This document shows, piece after piece, positions 1-7,496 of a stretch of 19,993 nt of DNA. The translations under genes and the position numbers were made by a program. Within the stretch, counting starts at the first letter, position 1. Every line of letters starts with the position of its first letter. This DNA comes from Flavobacteriales bacterium UBA2426. Its GTDB lineage: Bacteria; Bacteroidota; Bacteroidia; Flavobacteriales_F; PHOS-HE28. Location of the stretch: the NCBI GenBank assembly GCA_002342985.1, contig DDRC01000007.1, positions 13,368 to 33,360 on the forward strand, read 5' to 3'. The notes beneath the pieces were generated by a model. It was not told the origin of the DNA and ran no database searches. It saw only the letters and a program-made list of their open reading frames with translations.

Positions 1-26
1 ATTCGGTGTGCAATAACAGCCAGTGC

Positions 27-216
27 ATGTCAAGTGGTGCAGTGAGGTTCTTCAGCACGGAGAAAGGGTTTGATCTCATCCCCGGATGAAGGCGGCAAGG
101 ACCTCTTCGTTCACAAGACCGGCACCCGTGCGCCCCGCCGCGCAGGCGACATGGTCACCCACGGAGTGGAACAGGGTCAGAAGGGGCCCAATGCGGTGAA
201 CGTGCAGTACGCCTGA
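27..216 (+). pseudogene. Cold-shock-domain (CspA-like) gene, frameshifted
   Basis: Reading from ATG 27 gives a cold-shock N-terminus (start MSSGAVRFFSTEKGF) that stops at TGA 87-89. Moving to the next frame at position 82 recovers the rest of the domain: PDEGGKDLFVHKTG, then VEQGQKGPNAVNV, ending at TGA 214-216. Cold-shock proteins are about 65-70-residue OB-fold nucleic-acid chaperones with RNP1 (KGFGFI) and RNP2 (DLFVH). RNP2 is intact, but RNP1 reads KGFDLI, so a conserved Gly and an aromatic RNA-binding Phe are lost in addition to the frameshift. The join is consistent with a net loss of two bases, or a gain of one, around 80-82. The middle of the domain (residues encoded near 124-165) is also unusual. 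Two independent kinds of damage favour a true pseudogene, but a sequencing error for the frameshift alone cannot be excluded. Confidence 0.75.
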
Positions 217-359
217 TCGGCCACATCCGTCCGTTCACGGAGCTCTCCGCCCGGCGTGGGGCGCTGCCTTTCGGGCGGTAGCGGACATAGCGCAAGCTTC
301 ATGCACGGGCCCACCACCGGCAACATGCCCGCGCTTGCTTCGCGCCCGAAACAACGCCC

Positions 360-455
360 ATGACCGCTTTCCTTCGCCGCGTGCACCCCGACCTGCTGGT
401 CCTCGCCCTCCTCACCGCCCTGGTCGCATTCGCGTTGCTGGCGGTGTACGCGTAA
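360..455 (+). CDS. Possible 31-residue single-helix membrane peptide
   Basis: ATG 360 to TAA 453-455 encodes a 31-residue peptide. It has a short basic N-terminus (MTAFLRRVHPD) followed by about 20 uninterrupted hydrophobic residues ending in VYA. That is the layout of a small single-pass membrane protein. It lies alone between the cold-shock remnant and the secreted protein at 553, and I see no strong promoter or ribosome binding site. In GC-rich DNA a hydrophobic stretch of this length can arise by chance, so this is a candidate only. No family recognised. Confidence 0.35.
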   Translation: MTAFLRRVHPDLLVLALLTALVAFALLAVYA

Positions 456-540
456 GCCGCACCCGCCATCAGGTGTGCAGCGCGGGCGCTTCAAGGCGCT
501 CCGGCCTGGCCCAGCGGTAGGTCCCTGATCGGGATGGGCC

Positions 541-548
541 GATCTTTG
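541..548 (+). promoter_or_regulatory. Probable -7 promoter element for the SdiA-regulated-type gene
   Basis: GATCTTTG matches the Bacteroidota -7 consensus TAnnTTTG at all fixed positions but the first. It sits four bases before ATG 553, which would give a nearly leaderless transcript. A near-identical block (GATCTTCGCGCC directly before ATG) precedes the minus-strand gene that starts at 14263, so this arrangement recurs here. No convincing TTTG -33 box is visible. Confidence 0.4.
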
Positions 549-552
549 CGCC

Positions 553-1407
553 ATGCGACCGCTGATCATCGCCCTGCTGGCGCCCCTCTTCGCCGCTGCG
601 CAGCCCTTCGATCTCGCGCACCCCGACCGTCGGCACGCGCTGCCTGCCGAGCTGGTTGAGGTGAGCGCCCTCACCGATGTGGATGCGCGCACCGTGGCCT
701 GCCTGCACGATGAAGCCGCAACCGTTTACCTGATCGACCTGGCCACGGGCGCTATCGCCGGCCGTCGGGCCTTCGGCGAGCCGGGCGACATGGAGGGCCT
801 CACCCGGGTGGGCGGCGAGTACTATGCGCTGCGCAGCGACGGCCTCATCTACCGCATGGCCATGGGCCACCTGGCGATGACTGTGCTCGACACCTTCCGT
901 GTGCAGCTGCCGCAGCCCAATCTGGAGGGGCTCGGCTACGATGAGCGCAAGGGCCTCATCCTCATCAGCCCCAAGGGCGTTGAGAAGGGCGGGCCCGAGG
1001 CGCGCGACCGCCGCGCCATCCATGCCTACGATCCGGTCGCGCAGCGCCTGCTGGAGCAGCCGGTGCTGGAACTCTCCTTGGAGCGCATCGCCGAACAGGC
1101 GCGGGCCAAGGGATTCGCCGTGCCCGAGCGCGTGACGCCCAAGGGGCGCACGGTGCCAGCGCTCAAGCTGCGCTTCAGTTCCGTGGCGGTCGATCCCGTG
1201 AGCGACCACTACTACCTGCTCAGCGCCATTGACCGCACGCTGCTGGTGGTTGACCGTGCCGGCGCGGTGGTGGCTCTGCATGTGCTCGATGCCGCGCTCT
1301 TCCCCAAGCCCGAGGGCATCACCTTCCTGCCGGGCGGTGCGCTGCTCATCAGCAACGAGGGCAAGGACCAGCGGCCCAACCTGCTGCGATTCGAGCGCAT
1401 CGGCTAG
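553..1407 (+). CDS. Secreted SdiA-regulated-type beta-propeller protein
   Basis: A 284-residue protein. Residues 1-16 form a signal peptide (MRPLIIALLAPLFAAA, then QPFD), so the mature protein is exported. The rest resembles the SdiA-regulated family (PF06977 type). Typical family blocks are present: a start like 'HALPAELVEVSALTDVD', 'GDMEGLTRVGGEYYALRSDG', 'NLEGLGYDE', and a C-terminal 'FPKPEGITFLPGG' followed by 'LLISNEG'. These are repeated blades of a beta-propeller. The family has no established enzymatic role; it is usually periplasmic or surface-bound. The start follows a -7-like element by four bases. Its TAG stop overlaps the TAG stop of the convergent antiporter gene by four bases (1404-1407). 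The family assignment is good; the specific function is unknown. Confidence 0.8.
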   Translation: MRPLIIALLAPLFAAAQPFDLAHPDRRHALPAELVEVSALTDVDARTVACLHDEAATVYLIDLATGAIAGRRAFGEPGDMEGLTRVGGEYYALRSDGLIYRMAMGHLAMTVLDTFRVQLPQPNLEGLGYDERKGLILISPKGVEKGGPEARDRRAIHAYDPVAQRLLEQPVLELSLERIAEQARAKGFAVPERVTPKGRTVPALKLRFSSVAVDPVSDHYYLLSAIDRTLLVVDRAGAVVALHVLDAALFPKPEGITFLPGGALLISNEGKDQRPNLLRFERIG

Positions 1408-2918
1408 GCGGCACCAGGCACAGCGGCCTGCACGGGCCCCAGTGGGACAAGGCCCAGTCGGGCCACCGGCTCATCGAGCAGCTCAGGGGTGCGGGCGAGC
1501 ACCACCAGCCGGTCGCCGCCCAGCACCACGGTCGATCCGCTGGGCGCGATGAAGCCGCTGTCGCGCTTCACCATGGTGATGAGCGTCCCGCGCGGCAGTC
1601 CCAGCCGCAGCACGGGCAGGCCCACTGCGGCGCTGCCCACGGGCACCTCCAGCACATGGGGCACCCCGCGCGCCTCGGGGCTGATCTCCACCTCCAGCGC
1701 CGTTCGCGGGCGCGACTCCTCGGGCCGGTGCACATTGAGCCAGCGCGCCACCAGCGGCAGTGTGGTGCCCTGGATGGCCACCGAGGTGAGCACGATGAAG
1801 AACACGATGTTGAAGATGTAGGCCGCGCCGTCGATGCCCATCACCATGGGATAGGTGGCCAGCACGATGGGCACTGCGCCGCGCAGGCCCACCCAGCCGA
1901 TCATGGCGCGCTTGGCCCAGGTGGTGCGGAACGGGAGCAGCGAGAGGAGCACGGCAATGGGCCGAGCCACGAACATGAGCACCAGGCTCACCAGCAGCCC
2001 CGGCACCATCACCGGCACCAGTTGCTTGGGGAAGACCAGCAGCCCCAGCACGAGGAACATGCCGATCTGCACGATCCAGGCCTGCCCGTCGAAGAAGCGC
2101 ACAAGGCTCTTCTTGTGGATGAAGTTGCGGTTGCCCAGAACGATGCCGGCCAGGTACACCGCCAGGAAGCCGTTGCCGCCGATGAGCTGGGTGCCTGCAT
2201 AGGTGAGCAGCACCATCGCCATCAGCAGCACGGGGTAGAGCCCGTCGAAATCGAGTTGCACGCGGTTCACGACGCGCGTGGTGAGCATGCCCATGGCCCA
2301 GCCCGCCAAGGCCCCGATCACCATCTGCTGCAGCAGCATTCCGCCCAGCGCCCAGTAGCTGATGCCCTCGGCATCCAGCGTGAATAGCTGCAGCGCTGCC
2401 GTCGTGAGCAGGTAGGCCATGGGGTCGTTGCTGCCGCTCTCCAGCTCCAGCAGCGGCCGCAGGTTGCCGCGCAGACCCACGCCCTTGGAGCGCAGGATGG
2501 TGAATACCGCCGGCGCATCGGTGCTGCTGATGATGGCGCCCAGCAGCAGCCCCTCCTTCCAGCCCAAGGGCGTGATCCAGGGCACCAGCAGCCCCACCAC
2601 CACCGCCGTCACCACCACCCCGAAGGTGGAGAGCACCATGCCTTGCCGCAGCACGGGTCGGATGCTGTCCCACCGCGTATCGAGCCCGCCGCTGAATAGG
2701 ATGAAGATGAGTGCGATGTTGCCGATGAGCTGAGCCTGCCTCGGATCGTCGAAGTGCACCCAGCCCAACCCGTCGCTGCCCACCAGCATGCCAACGCCCA
2801 GGAAGAGCAGCAGCGACGGCACGCCCAGCCGCCCGCTGGTCTTGCTGGCCATGATGCTGCCGAGCAGCAGCACCGCGCACAGGAAGAGGAGCTCCTCGAT
2901 GGGGAAGGCATTGAGCAT
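1404..2918 (-). CDS. nhaP2: K+(Na+)/H+ antiporter, NhaP2/CvrA type, with TrkA-C domain
   Basis: A 504-residue polytopic membrane protein that aligns closely with E. coli NhaP2 (CvrA), a CPA1-type exchanger of K+ or Na+ for H+ in the inner membrane. The ion-translocation blocks are intact: STDAPAVF at about residues 132-139 and ELESGSNDPMA at about 158-168, then 'FDGQAWIVQIGMFLVLGLLV' and 'WVGLRGAVPIVLA' further on. About 12 transmembrane segments fill the first 390 residues. Residues from about 405 to 490 form a TrkA-C (RCK_C) ligand-sensing domain ('GSAAVGLPVLRLGLP', 'IAPSGSTVVLGGDRLVVL'). E. coli NhaP2 (about 578 residues) carries a further C-terminal domain that is missing here. The start MLNAFPIEELL is supported by a -7-like element seven bases upstream. 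Which cation it prefers cannot be read from sequence. Confidence 0.9.
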   Translation of the reverse strand: MLNAFPIEELLFLCAVLLLGSIMASKTSGRLGVPSLLLFLGVGMLVGSDGLGWVHFDDPRQAQLIGNIALIFILFSGGLDTRWDSIRPVLRQGMVLSTFGVVVTAVVVGLLVPWITPLGWKEGLLLGAIISSTDAPAVFTILRSKGVGLRGNLRPLLELESGSNDPMAYLLTTAALQLFTLDAEGISYWALGGMLLQQMVIGALAGWAMGMLTTRVVNRVQLDFDGLYPVLLMAMVLLTYAGTQLIGGNGFLAVYLAGIVLGNRNFIHKKSLVRFFDGQAWIVQIGMFLVLGLLVFPKQLVPVMVPGLLVSLVLMFVARPIAVLLSLLPFRTTWAKRAMIGWVGLRGAVPIVLATYPMVMGIDGAAYIFNIVFFIVLTSVAIQGTTLPLVARWLNVHRPEESRPRTALEVEISPEARGVPHVLEVPVGSAAVGLPVLRLGLPRGTLITMVKRDSGFIAPSGSTVVLGGDRLVVLARTPELLDEPVARLGLVPLGPVQAAVPGAA

Positions 2919-2925
2919 GCGGGGA

Positions 2926-2933
2926 ACAAGTTA
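2926..2933 (-). promoter_or_regulatory. Possible -7 element of the antiporter gene
   Basis: On the minus strand TAACTTGT lies seven bases before the ATG at 2918. It matches TAnnTTTG except near its 3' end. It is supported by the same short-leader layout seen before other genes here. Confidence 0.35.
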
Positions 2934-3041
2934 CCGCGCGTTCCGCGGCCGGTCCTTCAGGGATGGGGCTCGGCGTGGCGCCATGGTCCACGGTGCGGCG
3001 CGTTCAGCGCATCCGTGCGCGTGCCATGCGCCTCGGCGCGC

Positions 3042-3419
3042 TCACCCCGAGCGCTGCACGCGCTGCAGCAGCTCGCTCTGCTCAACGCTCCACTGGCTGC
3101 CGGCACGCGCGCCTTGGATGAGGTAGAAGAAGCTGCCGCGCTCGAAGCTCCACTTGCGCGCAACGATGCGGCCGTGAGCGGTGGGCCCCAGCGGCACGCG
3201 CTGGTGCGGCTTGAAGGCGGCGAAGGCCTCCATGGCCCGCACGATGTCGGCCTGGCTCACGTTCCAGTGCACCTGCAAGGGGCCGTGCTCGGGCTTCTCG
3301 TGTATGGTGTAGATCCAGCCGAGCACAGGGTGCGGCCCGCGCCACACGATGGGCCAGATGCCCTGGCCCCACGGTACCAGGCCGCGCACCGGGCAGGGGG
3401 TCTTGGGGATCGCCATCAT
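3042..3419 (-). CDS. Hypothetical protein, 125 residues
   Basis: I do not recognise the family. The protein starts MMAIPKTPCPVRG and is rich in Trp, Pro and His in its first half (GQGIWPIVWRGPHPVLGW), followed by a mixed-charge segment (SQADIVRAMEAFAAFKPHQR) and 'KWSFERGSFFYLIQ'. There is no signal peptide or membrane helix, so it is probably cytoplasmic. The frame stays open up to 3482, but ATG 3419 is preferred because a -7-like TAGCTTCT lies about 20 bases upstream. The gene sits between the T9SS plug gene and the antiporter on the same strand, with gaps of about 100-120 bases, so it is probably transcribed on its own. It could belong to a lineage-specific family. Confidence 0.6.
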   Translation of the reverse strand: MMAIPKTPCPVRGLVPWGQGIWPIVWRGPHPVLGWIYTIHEKPEHGPLQVHWNVSQADIVRAMEAFAAFKPHQRVPLGPTAHGRIVARKWSFERGSFFYLIQGARAGSQWSVEQSELLQRVQRSG

Positions 3420-3439
3420 TCCCGTCAAGGTCACGGGCC

Positions 3440-3447
3440 AGAAGCTA
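3440..3447 (-). promoter_or_regulatory. Possible -7 element of the 125-residue hypothetical gene
   Basis: TAGCTTCT on the minus strand fits TAnnTTTG with changes in the last two bases. It sits 20 bases upstream of ATG 3419 and argues against the longer reading frame that starts at 3482. Confidence 0.35.
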
Positions 3448-3515
3448 ATGCGATCGCAGGCCTGTCCGCACAAGCCGTGCACGGGGCGGTGCGACCTGCC
3501 GGACGGTTGCGGCGC

Positions 3516-4850
3516 CTACCGGCGGCTGTTCACGAAGCGCACGCCCACCAGCCGGTCGCAGCGCTGCATGCGGTCGGTGAAGTACACGAGTACGAGGTAG
3601 TCGTTCTTCGTCTCGAAATGGCTGCCTTCGATGGCGGTGATGTCGGGCACCTGCTCGCCGCGCGGCAGGGTGACGAAGCTGAAGTCGTAGAAGCCCTGCT
3701 TCAGGAGCAGGGTTGCGGTGTAGGCGCTGTCAGCGGGGCTCCAGGCCATCCGGTGCTCAGGCCGGCATTGCCAGTCCGTGAGCTGGCCGTACACATACAC
3801 CTCCTGCATCAACGGCGCCTCCATGGGCAGCGCGAAGTGCACGTTCACGTAGTCGGCACCGAGGGGGTCACCGTCCACCTGGTCGTTGCGCACCAGGTAG
3901 CGCCCGTTGAGGTCCTGCAGGGTGTTGTAGCGCCGGATGCTGCGGCGCGATTCGGGCAGCAGCCACACCTCATAGATGCGCTCGCCCAGGCCGGGCGCGA
4001 TGCGGCGGATGCGGTTGGTGGTGAAGCGCAGGTCCTTCGCATCGAAGTTGCGGTACTCGTTACCGGCCATGAAGAGGCCCTGTGCCGGGAAGTCGTAAAC
4101 CAGCTCGGTGCCGCGCACGAATCGGGGCTGTGCACCGGTGCGGGCATCGTGCCAGCGCATGTTCTGCAGCAGGGTCACATGCACCTCGCCGAAGGGATCC
4201 TGCACGGGCAGGGTATTGGTGTTCACGGTGAAGTCGAGCTGCTGTGCCACATCGCGCAGGTCCACCTGGCGCGTGGCCATGATGCGTGCATCGATGGTGG
4301 CACGGGGCTCGAAGACGAGGAGGCGGCGGGTGAGCACAAGGTCTTCCTCGTCACCGCCGCGGTACACCTTGAGGAGGTAGTTGCCGCTGCGTGCGGGCCG
4401 CATGTCGGCGTTGGGGAGGGCGAGCTCGTAGTGGATGAAGGGCTGCAGGGTGTTGTAGCTGGTGCGCCCAGCGGGGAGGTAGGCGTTGGTGGCGCCCTCC
4501 AGGTACTGCCCAGGCTGCAGGTCGGTGGGCTGCCACAAGTGGTCGCAATGCACCAGGGTGTAGGAGAGGTCCTCCACGGTGGGAGCGAGGTCGTCGAAGC
4601 GGAGCACCACCTGGTCGTTGCCGCCGAGCTCGATCACGGGCGGAGCCAGCTCGAACCCCGCCTTGAAGAGCTGGACGGTTCGGATGGTGGGGGAGTAGAT
4701 GCGGTCCTCGGCCACCGGCTCGCTGGGGGGCCAGTAAGGAGGCTCCTCGGGTGCGGGCGCAGCGCCTGCGGTGGGGGCCGTTCCCGCGCATGCGGGTAGG
4801 ATGAGAGCGAGCGCCACGAGGGTCGGTATGCACATGAATCCCGCGCCCAT
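3516..4850 (-). CDS. Type IX secretion system plug protein (former DUF5103), probable lipoprotein
   Basis: About 444 residues. From about residue 55 the protein follows the family once called DUF5103, now known as the T9SS plug protein, which caps the SprA outer-membrane translocon in Flavobacterium johnsoniae. Family landmarks include 'IRTVQLFKAGFELAPPVIEL', 'LRFDDL', 'DLSYTLVHCDHLWQPTDL', 'YLEG', 'YNTLQPFIHYELALPN', 'SGNYLLKVYRGGDEEDLVL', 'GNEYRNFD' and a C-terminal 'VYVYGQLTDW'. The N-terminus holds a hydrophobic stretch ending in LPACAG, a lipobox. Candidate starts are 4895, 4850 and 4835. I list 4850; the 4895 start would supply a basic n-region (ERRKSL) but begins inside the divergent nqr promoter. 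Acts in the periplasm or outer membrane. It is divergent from nqrA. Its presence implies the organism has a T9SS. Confidence 0.85.
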   Translation of the reverse strand: MGAGFMCIPTLVALALILPACAGTAPTAGAAPAPEEPPYWPPSEPVAEDRIYSPTIRTVQLFKAGFELAPPVIELGGNDQVVLRFDDLAPTVEDLSYTLVHCDHLWQPTDLQPGQYLEGATNAYLPAGRTSYNTLQPFIHYELALPNADMRPARSGNYLLKVYRGGDEEDLVLTRRLLVFEPRATIDARIMATRQVDLRDVAQQLDFTVNTNTLPVQDPFGEVHVTLLQNMRWHDARTGAQPRFVRGTELVYDFPAQGLFMAGNEYRNFDAKDLRFTTNRIRRIAPGLGERIYEVWLLPESRRSIRRYNTLQDLNGRYLVRNDQVDGDPLGADYVNVHFALPMEAPLMQEVYVYGQLTDWQCRPEHRMAWSPADSAYTATLLLKQGFYDFSFVTLPRGEQVPDITAIEGSHFETKNDYLVLVYFTDRMQRCDRLVGVRFVNSRR

Positions 4851-4865
4851 CAAGGATTTTCGGCG

Positions 4866-4898
4866 TTCGTACCGCGAAACGTTCCGTTCATACATTTG
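4866..4898 (+). promoter_or_regulatory. nqr operon promoter
   Basis: TACATTTG at 4891-4898 matches the Bacteroidota -7 consensus TAnnTTTG exactly. TTCG at 4866-4869, 21 bases upstream, is a plausible weak -33 box (consensus TTTG). Transcription would start a few bases after 4898 and give a leader of about 25-30 bases before nqrA ATG 4932. This placement rules out the in-frame TTG at 4896 as the nqrA start. The -7 box also overlaps the longest possible start of the divergent plug gene. Confidence 0.6.
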
Positions 4899-4931
4899 CC
4901 GCGCCCTTTCGGGAAGGGAGGGTTTGCAAAC

Positions 4932-6284
4932 ATGCCGAACATCGTCCGGATCCGCAAAGGACTCGACATCCGCCTGAGGGGCGAAGCCGAGAAGGTCCTT
5001 GTGCAGGCGGAACCCGCGAAGGTCATCGCGATCAAACCGACCGATTTCCATGGCTTGGTGCCCAAGGTACTGGTGAAGCCCGGCGACGCCGTGCAGGCCG
5101 GCTCCGCGCTCTTCGCCGACAAGTACAATGACCGGGTGCTGTGGACCAGCCCGGTGAGCGGCGAGGTGGCCGAGGTGATCCGTGGCGAGAAGCGCAAGGT
5201 GCTGGAGGTGCGCGTGCTGGCCGATGCACAGACGCGCTACGAGGATTTCGGCAGCGGCGACCCGGCCAGCATGAACCGCGAGACCATCGTGCAGAAGCTG
5301 CTCAAGAGCGGCGCATGGCCGGTGATCAAGCAGCGCCCCTTCGATGTGGTGGCCAATCCCGCGCACGAACCGAAGGCCATCTTCATCTCGGGCTTCGATA
5401 CGAATCCGCTGGCGCCTGACCAGGACCTGGTGGTGCGCAACCACGGCGCCGACTTCCAGACGGGCCTCGATGCCCTGGCCAAGCTCACCAAGGGCAAGGT
5501 GCACCTGAGCGTGAGCGATAAGACGGCGGCGCGCGAGTTCCTCGATGCCAAGGGCGTGGTGCGCCACACCTTCAGCGGCCCGCACCCCGCCGGCAACGTG
5601 GGCGTCCAGATCCACCACATCAGCCCCATCAACAAGGGCGAGGTGGCATGGACGGTGAGCGTGCAGGACGTGATCCTCATCGGCCGCCTCTTCCGGCAGG
5701 GCCGATACGATGCCTCGCGTACCGTGGCCGTAACGGGCAGTGAGGCGCGCAACCCGCGTTACGTGCGCACCGTCATCGGCGCGCCGATGAAGGACATCGT
5801 GGGCGCGGTGGAAGGGAAGGTGCGCGTGATCAGCGGCAACTGCCTCACGGGCGACAACGTGGGCCCCGACGGCTTCCTGGGCTTCTATCACACGCAGGTG
5901 ACCCTGCTTCCCGAAGGCGATCGGCCCAAGTTCTTCATCACCGACGGCTGGGCGGCGCCCGGCTTCGACAAGTTCAGCGCCAACCGCAGCTTCCCCACCT
6001 GGCTGATGCCGGGCAAGAAGTTCGCCCCCGACACCAACCAGAACGGCGAGGAGCGGGCCTTCGTGATGAGCGGCCAGTACGAGAAGGTGTTCCCCTTCGA
6101 CATCTACCCGGTGCATCTGCTGAAGGCCATCCTGGTGAACGACATCGAACAAATGGAGAAGCTGGGGCTTTACGAAGTGGCGCCCGAGGACTTCGCCCTT
6201 TGCGAGTTCGTGTGCACCAGCAAGATCAACAGCCAGAGCATCGTGCGCGATGGCCTCGATGCCCTGAAGAAGGAAACAACCTAA
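4932..6284 (+). CDS. nqrA: Na+-translocating NADH:quinone oxidoreductase subunit A
   Basis: A 450-residue protein of normal family length. NqrA is the large cytoplasmic-side subunit of Na+-NQR, a respiratory complex that moves electrons from NADH to quinone and pumps Na+ outward. NqrA is linked to quinone binding. The start MPNIVRIRKGLDIRLRGEAE is the standard NqrA N-terminus, followed by 'PVSGEVAEVIRGEKRKVL', 'VTGSEARNPRYVRTVIGAPM' and 'GNCLTGDNVGPDGFLGFYH'. ATG 4932 is chosen because upstream codons would run into the promoter at 4891-4898. First gene of a tight seven-gene operon, separated from nqrB by 12 bases. Confidence 0.96.
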   Translation: MPNIVRIRKGLDIRLRGEAEKVLVQAEPAKVIAIKPTDFHGLVPKVLVKPGDAVQAGSALFADKYNDRVLWTSPVSGEVAEVIRGEKRKVLEVRVLADAQTRYEDFGSGDPASMNRETIVQKLLKSGAWPVIKQRPFDVVANPAHEPKAIFISGFDTNPLAPDQDLVVRNHGADFQTGLDALAKLTKGKVHLSVSDKTAAREFLDAKGVVRHTFSGPHPAGNVGVQIHHISPINKGEVAWTVSVQDVILIGRLFRQGRYDASRTVAVTGSEARNPRYVRTVIGAPMKDIVGAVEGKVRVISGNCLTGDNVGPDGFLGFYHTQVTLLPEGDRPKFFITDGWAAPGFDKFSANRSFPTWLMPGKKFAPDTNQNGEERAFVMSGQYEKVFPFDIYPVHLLKAILVNDIEQMEKLGLYEVAPEDFALCEFVCTSKINSQSIVRDGLDALKKETT

Positions 6285-6296
6285 GCCGCTGCCGAC

Positions 6297-7487
6297 GTGA
6301 AAGCACTGCGCAACCTGGTCGATGGCATGAAGCCCGCCTTCAGCAAGGGGGGCAAGCTCGAGAAGCTGCATTGGGTCTTCGACGGCCTGGAGACCTTCCT
6401 CTTCACCCCCGGCCACGCTACGGAGAAGGGGGCCCACATCCGCGATGGCATCGACCTGAAGCGGACCATGAGCATCGTGATCACCGCCATGCTACCGTGC
6501 CTGCTCTTCGGCATGTGGAACGTGGGGCACCAGCACTTCCTGGCCTTGGGCGAGTTCACCCAGGCGGGCGAGGGCTTCTGGGACAAGTTCCTCTTCGGCG
6601 CCATCAAGGTGCTGCCCATCGTGGTGGTGAGCTACGGCGTGGGCCTGGGCATCGAGTTCCTCTTCACCAGCATCAAGGGGCACCCCATCCAGGAAGGCTA
6701 CCTGGTGAGCGGCATGCTCATCCCCCTGGTGATGCCGGTGGACACCCCGCTCTGGATGGTGGCCGTGGGCGCCGCCTTCGCGGTAGTGATCGGCAAGGAG
6801 GTCTTCGGCGGCACGGGCATGAACATCCTCAACGTGGCGCTCACCGCGCGCGCCTTCCTCTTCTTCGCTTATCCCACCATGATGAGCGGCGATAAGGTGT
6901 GGGTGAACACCGCGCTGGAGCCCGGCCAGGCCGTTGTGGATGGCTTCAGCGGCGCTACCTCGCTGGGGCATGCGGCGTCGGGCAACATGGCGGGCGTGGT
7001 GCCCATGCTGGACAGTTTCTGGGGCTTCGAAGCCGGCAGCATCGGTGAGACCAGCGCCTTCGCCTGCCTCATCGGCGCGGCCATCCTGCTGCTCACAGGC
7101 ATCGGCAGCTGGCGCATCATGCTCAGCGTGTTCCTGGGCGGTGCGGCCATGAGCAGCCTCTTCAACCTGGTGGGCCCCTCGCTGGGCAACGCCTACATGC
7201 AGATTCCCGTGCTGCACCAGCTCATGCTCGGCAGCTTCATGTTCGGCCTGGTGTTCATGGCCACCGACCCGGTGACCTCCGCACAGACCAACACCGGCAA
7301 GTGGATCTATGGCTTCCTCATCGGCGCCATGGCCATCCTCATCCGGGTGGTGAACCCGGCCTACCCCGAGGGCATGATGCTGGCGATCCTGTTCATGAAT
7401 GTGATGGCACCGCTCATCGATCACTACGTGGTGCAGGCCAATGTGAAGCGCCGCCTGAAGCGCGCTGCCGCCCTGCAAACCGCCTAA
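6297..7487 (+). CDS. nqrB: Na+-NQR subunit B (membrane, covalent FMN)
   Basis: A 396-residue integral membrane subunit with about ten helices. It starts at GTG 6297; the sequence after it (KALRNLVDGMKPAFSKGGK) matches the usual NqrB N-terminus, so the non-ATG start is well supported. 'TFLFTPGH', 'KGAHIRDGIDLKRTM' and 'GKEVFGGTGMNILNVALTAR' are family hallmarks. The FMN attachment motif DGFSGATS is present, with Thr at about residue 221 as the phosphoester-linked residue modified by ApbE. NqrB also carries riboflavin and forms the main Na+ path in known structures. No residues look abnormal. Confidence 0.96.
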   Translation: MKALRNLVDGMKPAFSKGGKLEKLHWVFDGLETFLFTPGHATEKGAHIRDGIDLKRTMSIVITAMLPCLLFGMWNVGHQHFLALGEFTQAGEGFWDKFLFGAIKVLPIVVVSYGVGLGIEFLFTSIKGHPIQEGYLVSGMLIPLVMPVDTPLWMVAVGAAFAVVIGKEVFGGTGMNILNVALTARAFLFFAYPTMMSGDKVWVNTALEPGQAVVDGFSGATSLGHAASGNMAGVVPMLDSFWGFEAGSIGETSAFACLIGAAILLLTGIGSWRIMLSVFLGGAAMSSLFNLVGPSLGNAYMQIPVLHQLMLGSFMFGLVFMATDPVTSAQTNTGKWIYGFLIGAMAILIRVVNPAYPEGMMLAILFMNVMAPLIDHYVVQANVKRRLKRAAALQTA

Positions 7488-7496
7488 CCGAACGCC

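Noticed and set aside
27..216. Programmed frameshift as an explanation for the split cold-shock gene
   Set aside because: There is no slippery heptamer or stimulatory structure evident, the RNP1 motif is also damaged, and this family is not known for recoding.
247..278. Inverted repeat CCGCCCG/CGGGCGG considered as a terminator for the cold-shock remnant
   Set aside because: The stem is only seven pairs with an 18-base loop and no T tract follows.
2754..4799. A 681-codon open frame on the plus strand across the antiporter start, the hypothetical gene and the plug gene
   Set aside because: It is antisense to three better-supported genes. Its product is a low-complexity His/Ala/Gly/Val composition typical of antisense frames in GC-rich DNA.
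4851..6437. Upstream extension of the plug gene reading frame to give a 973-residue protein
   Set aside because: The extension is exactly antisense to nqrA, which is a certain gene. The plug signal peptide/lipobox begins only near 4850.
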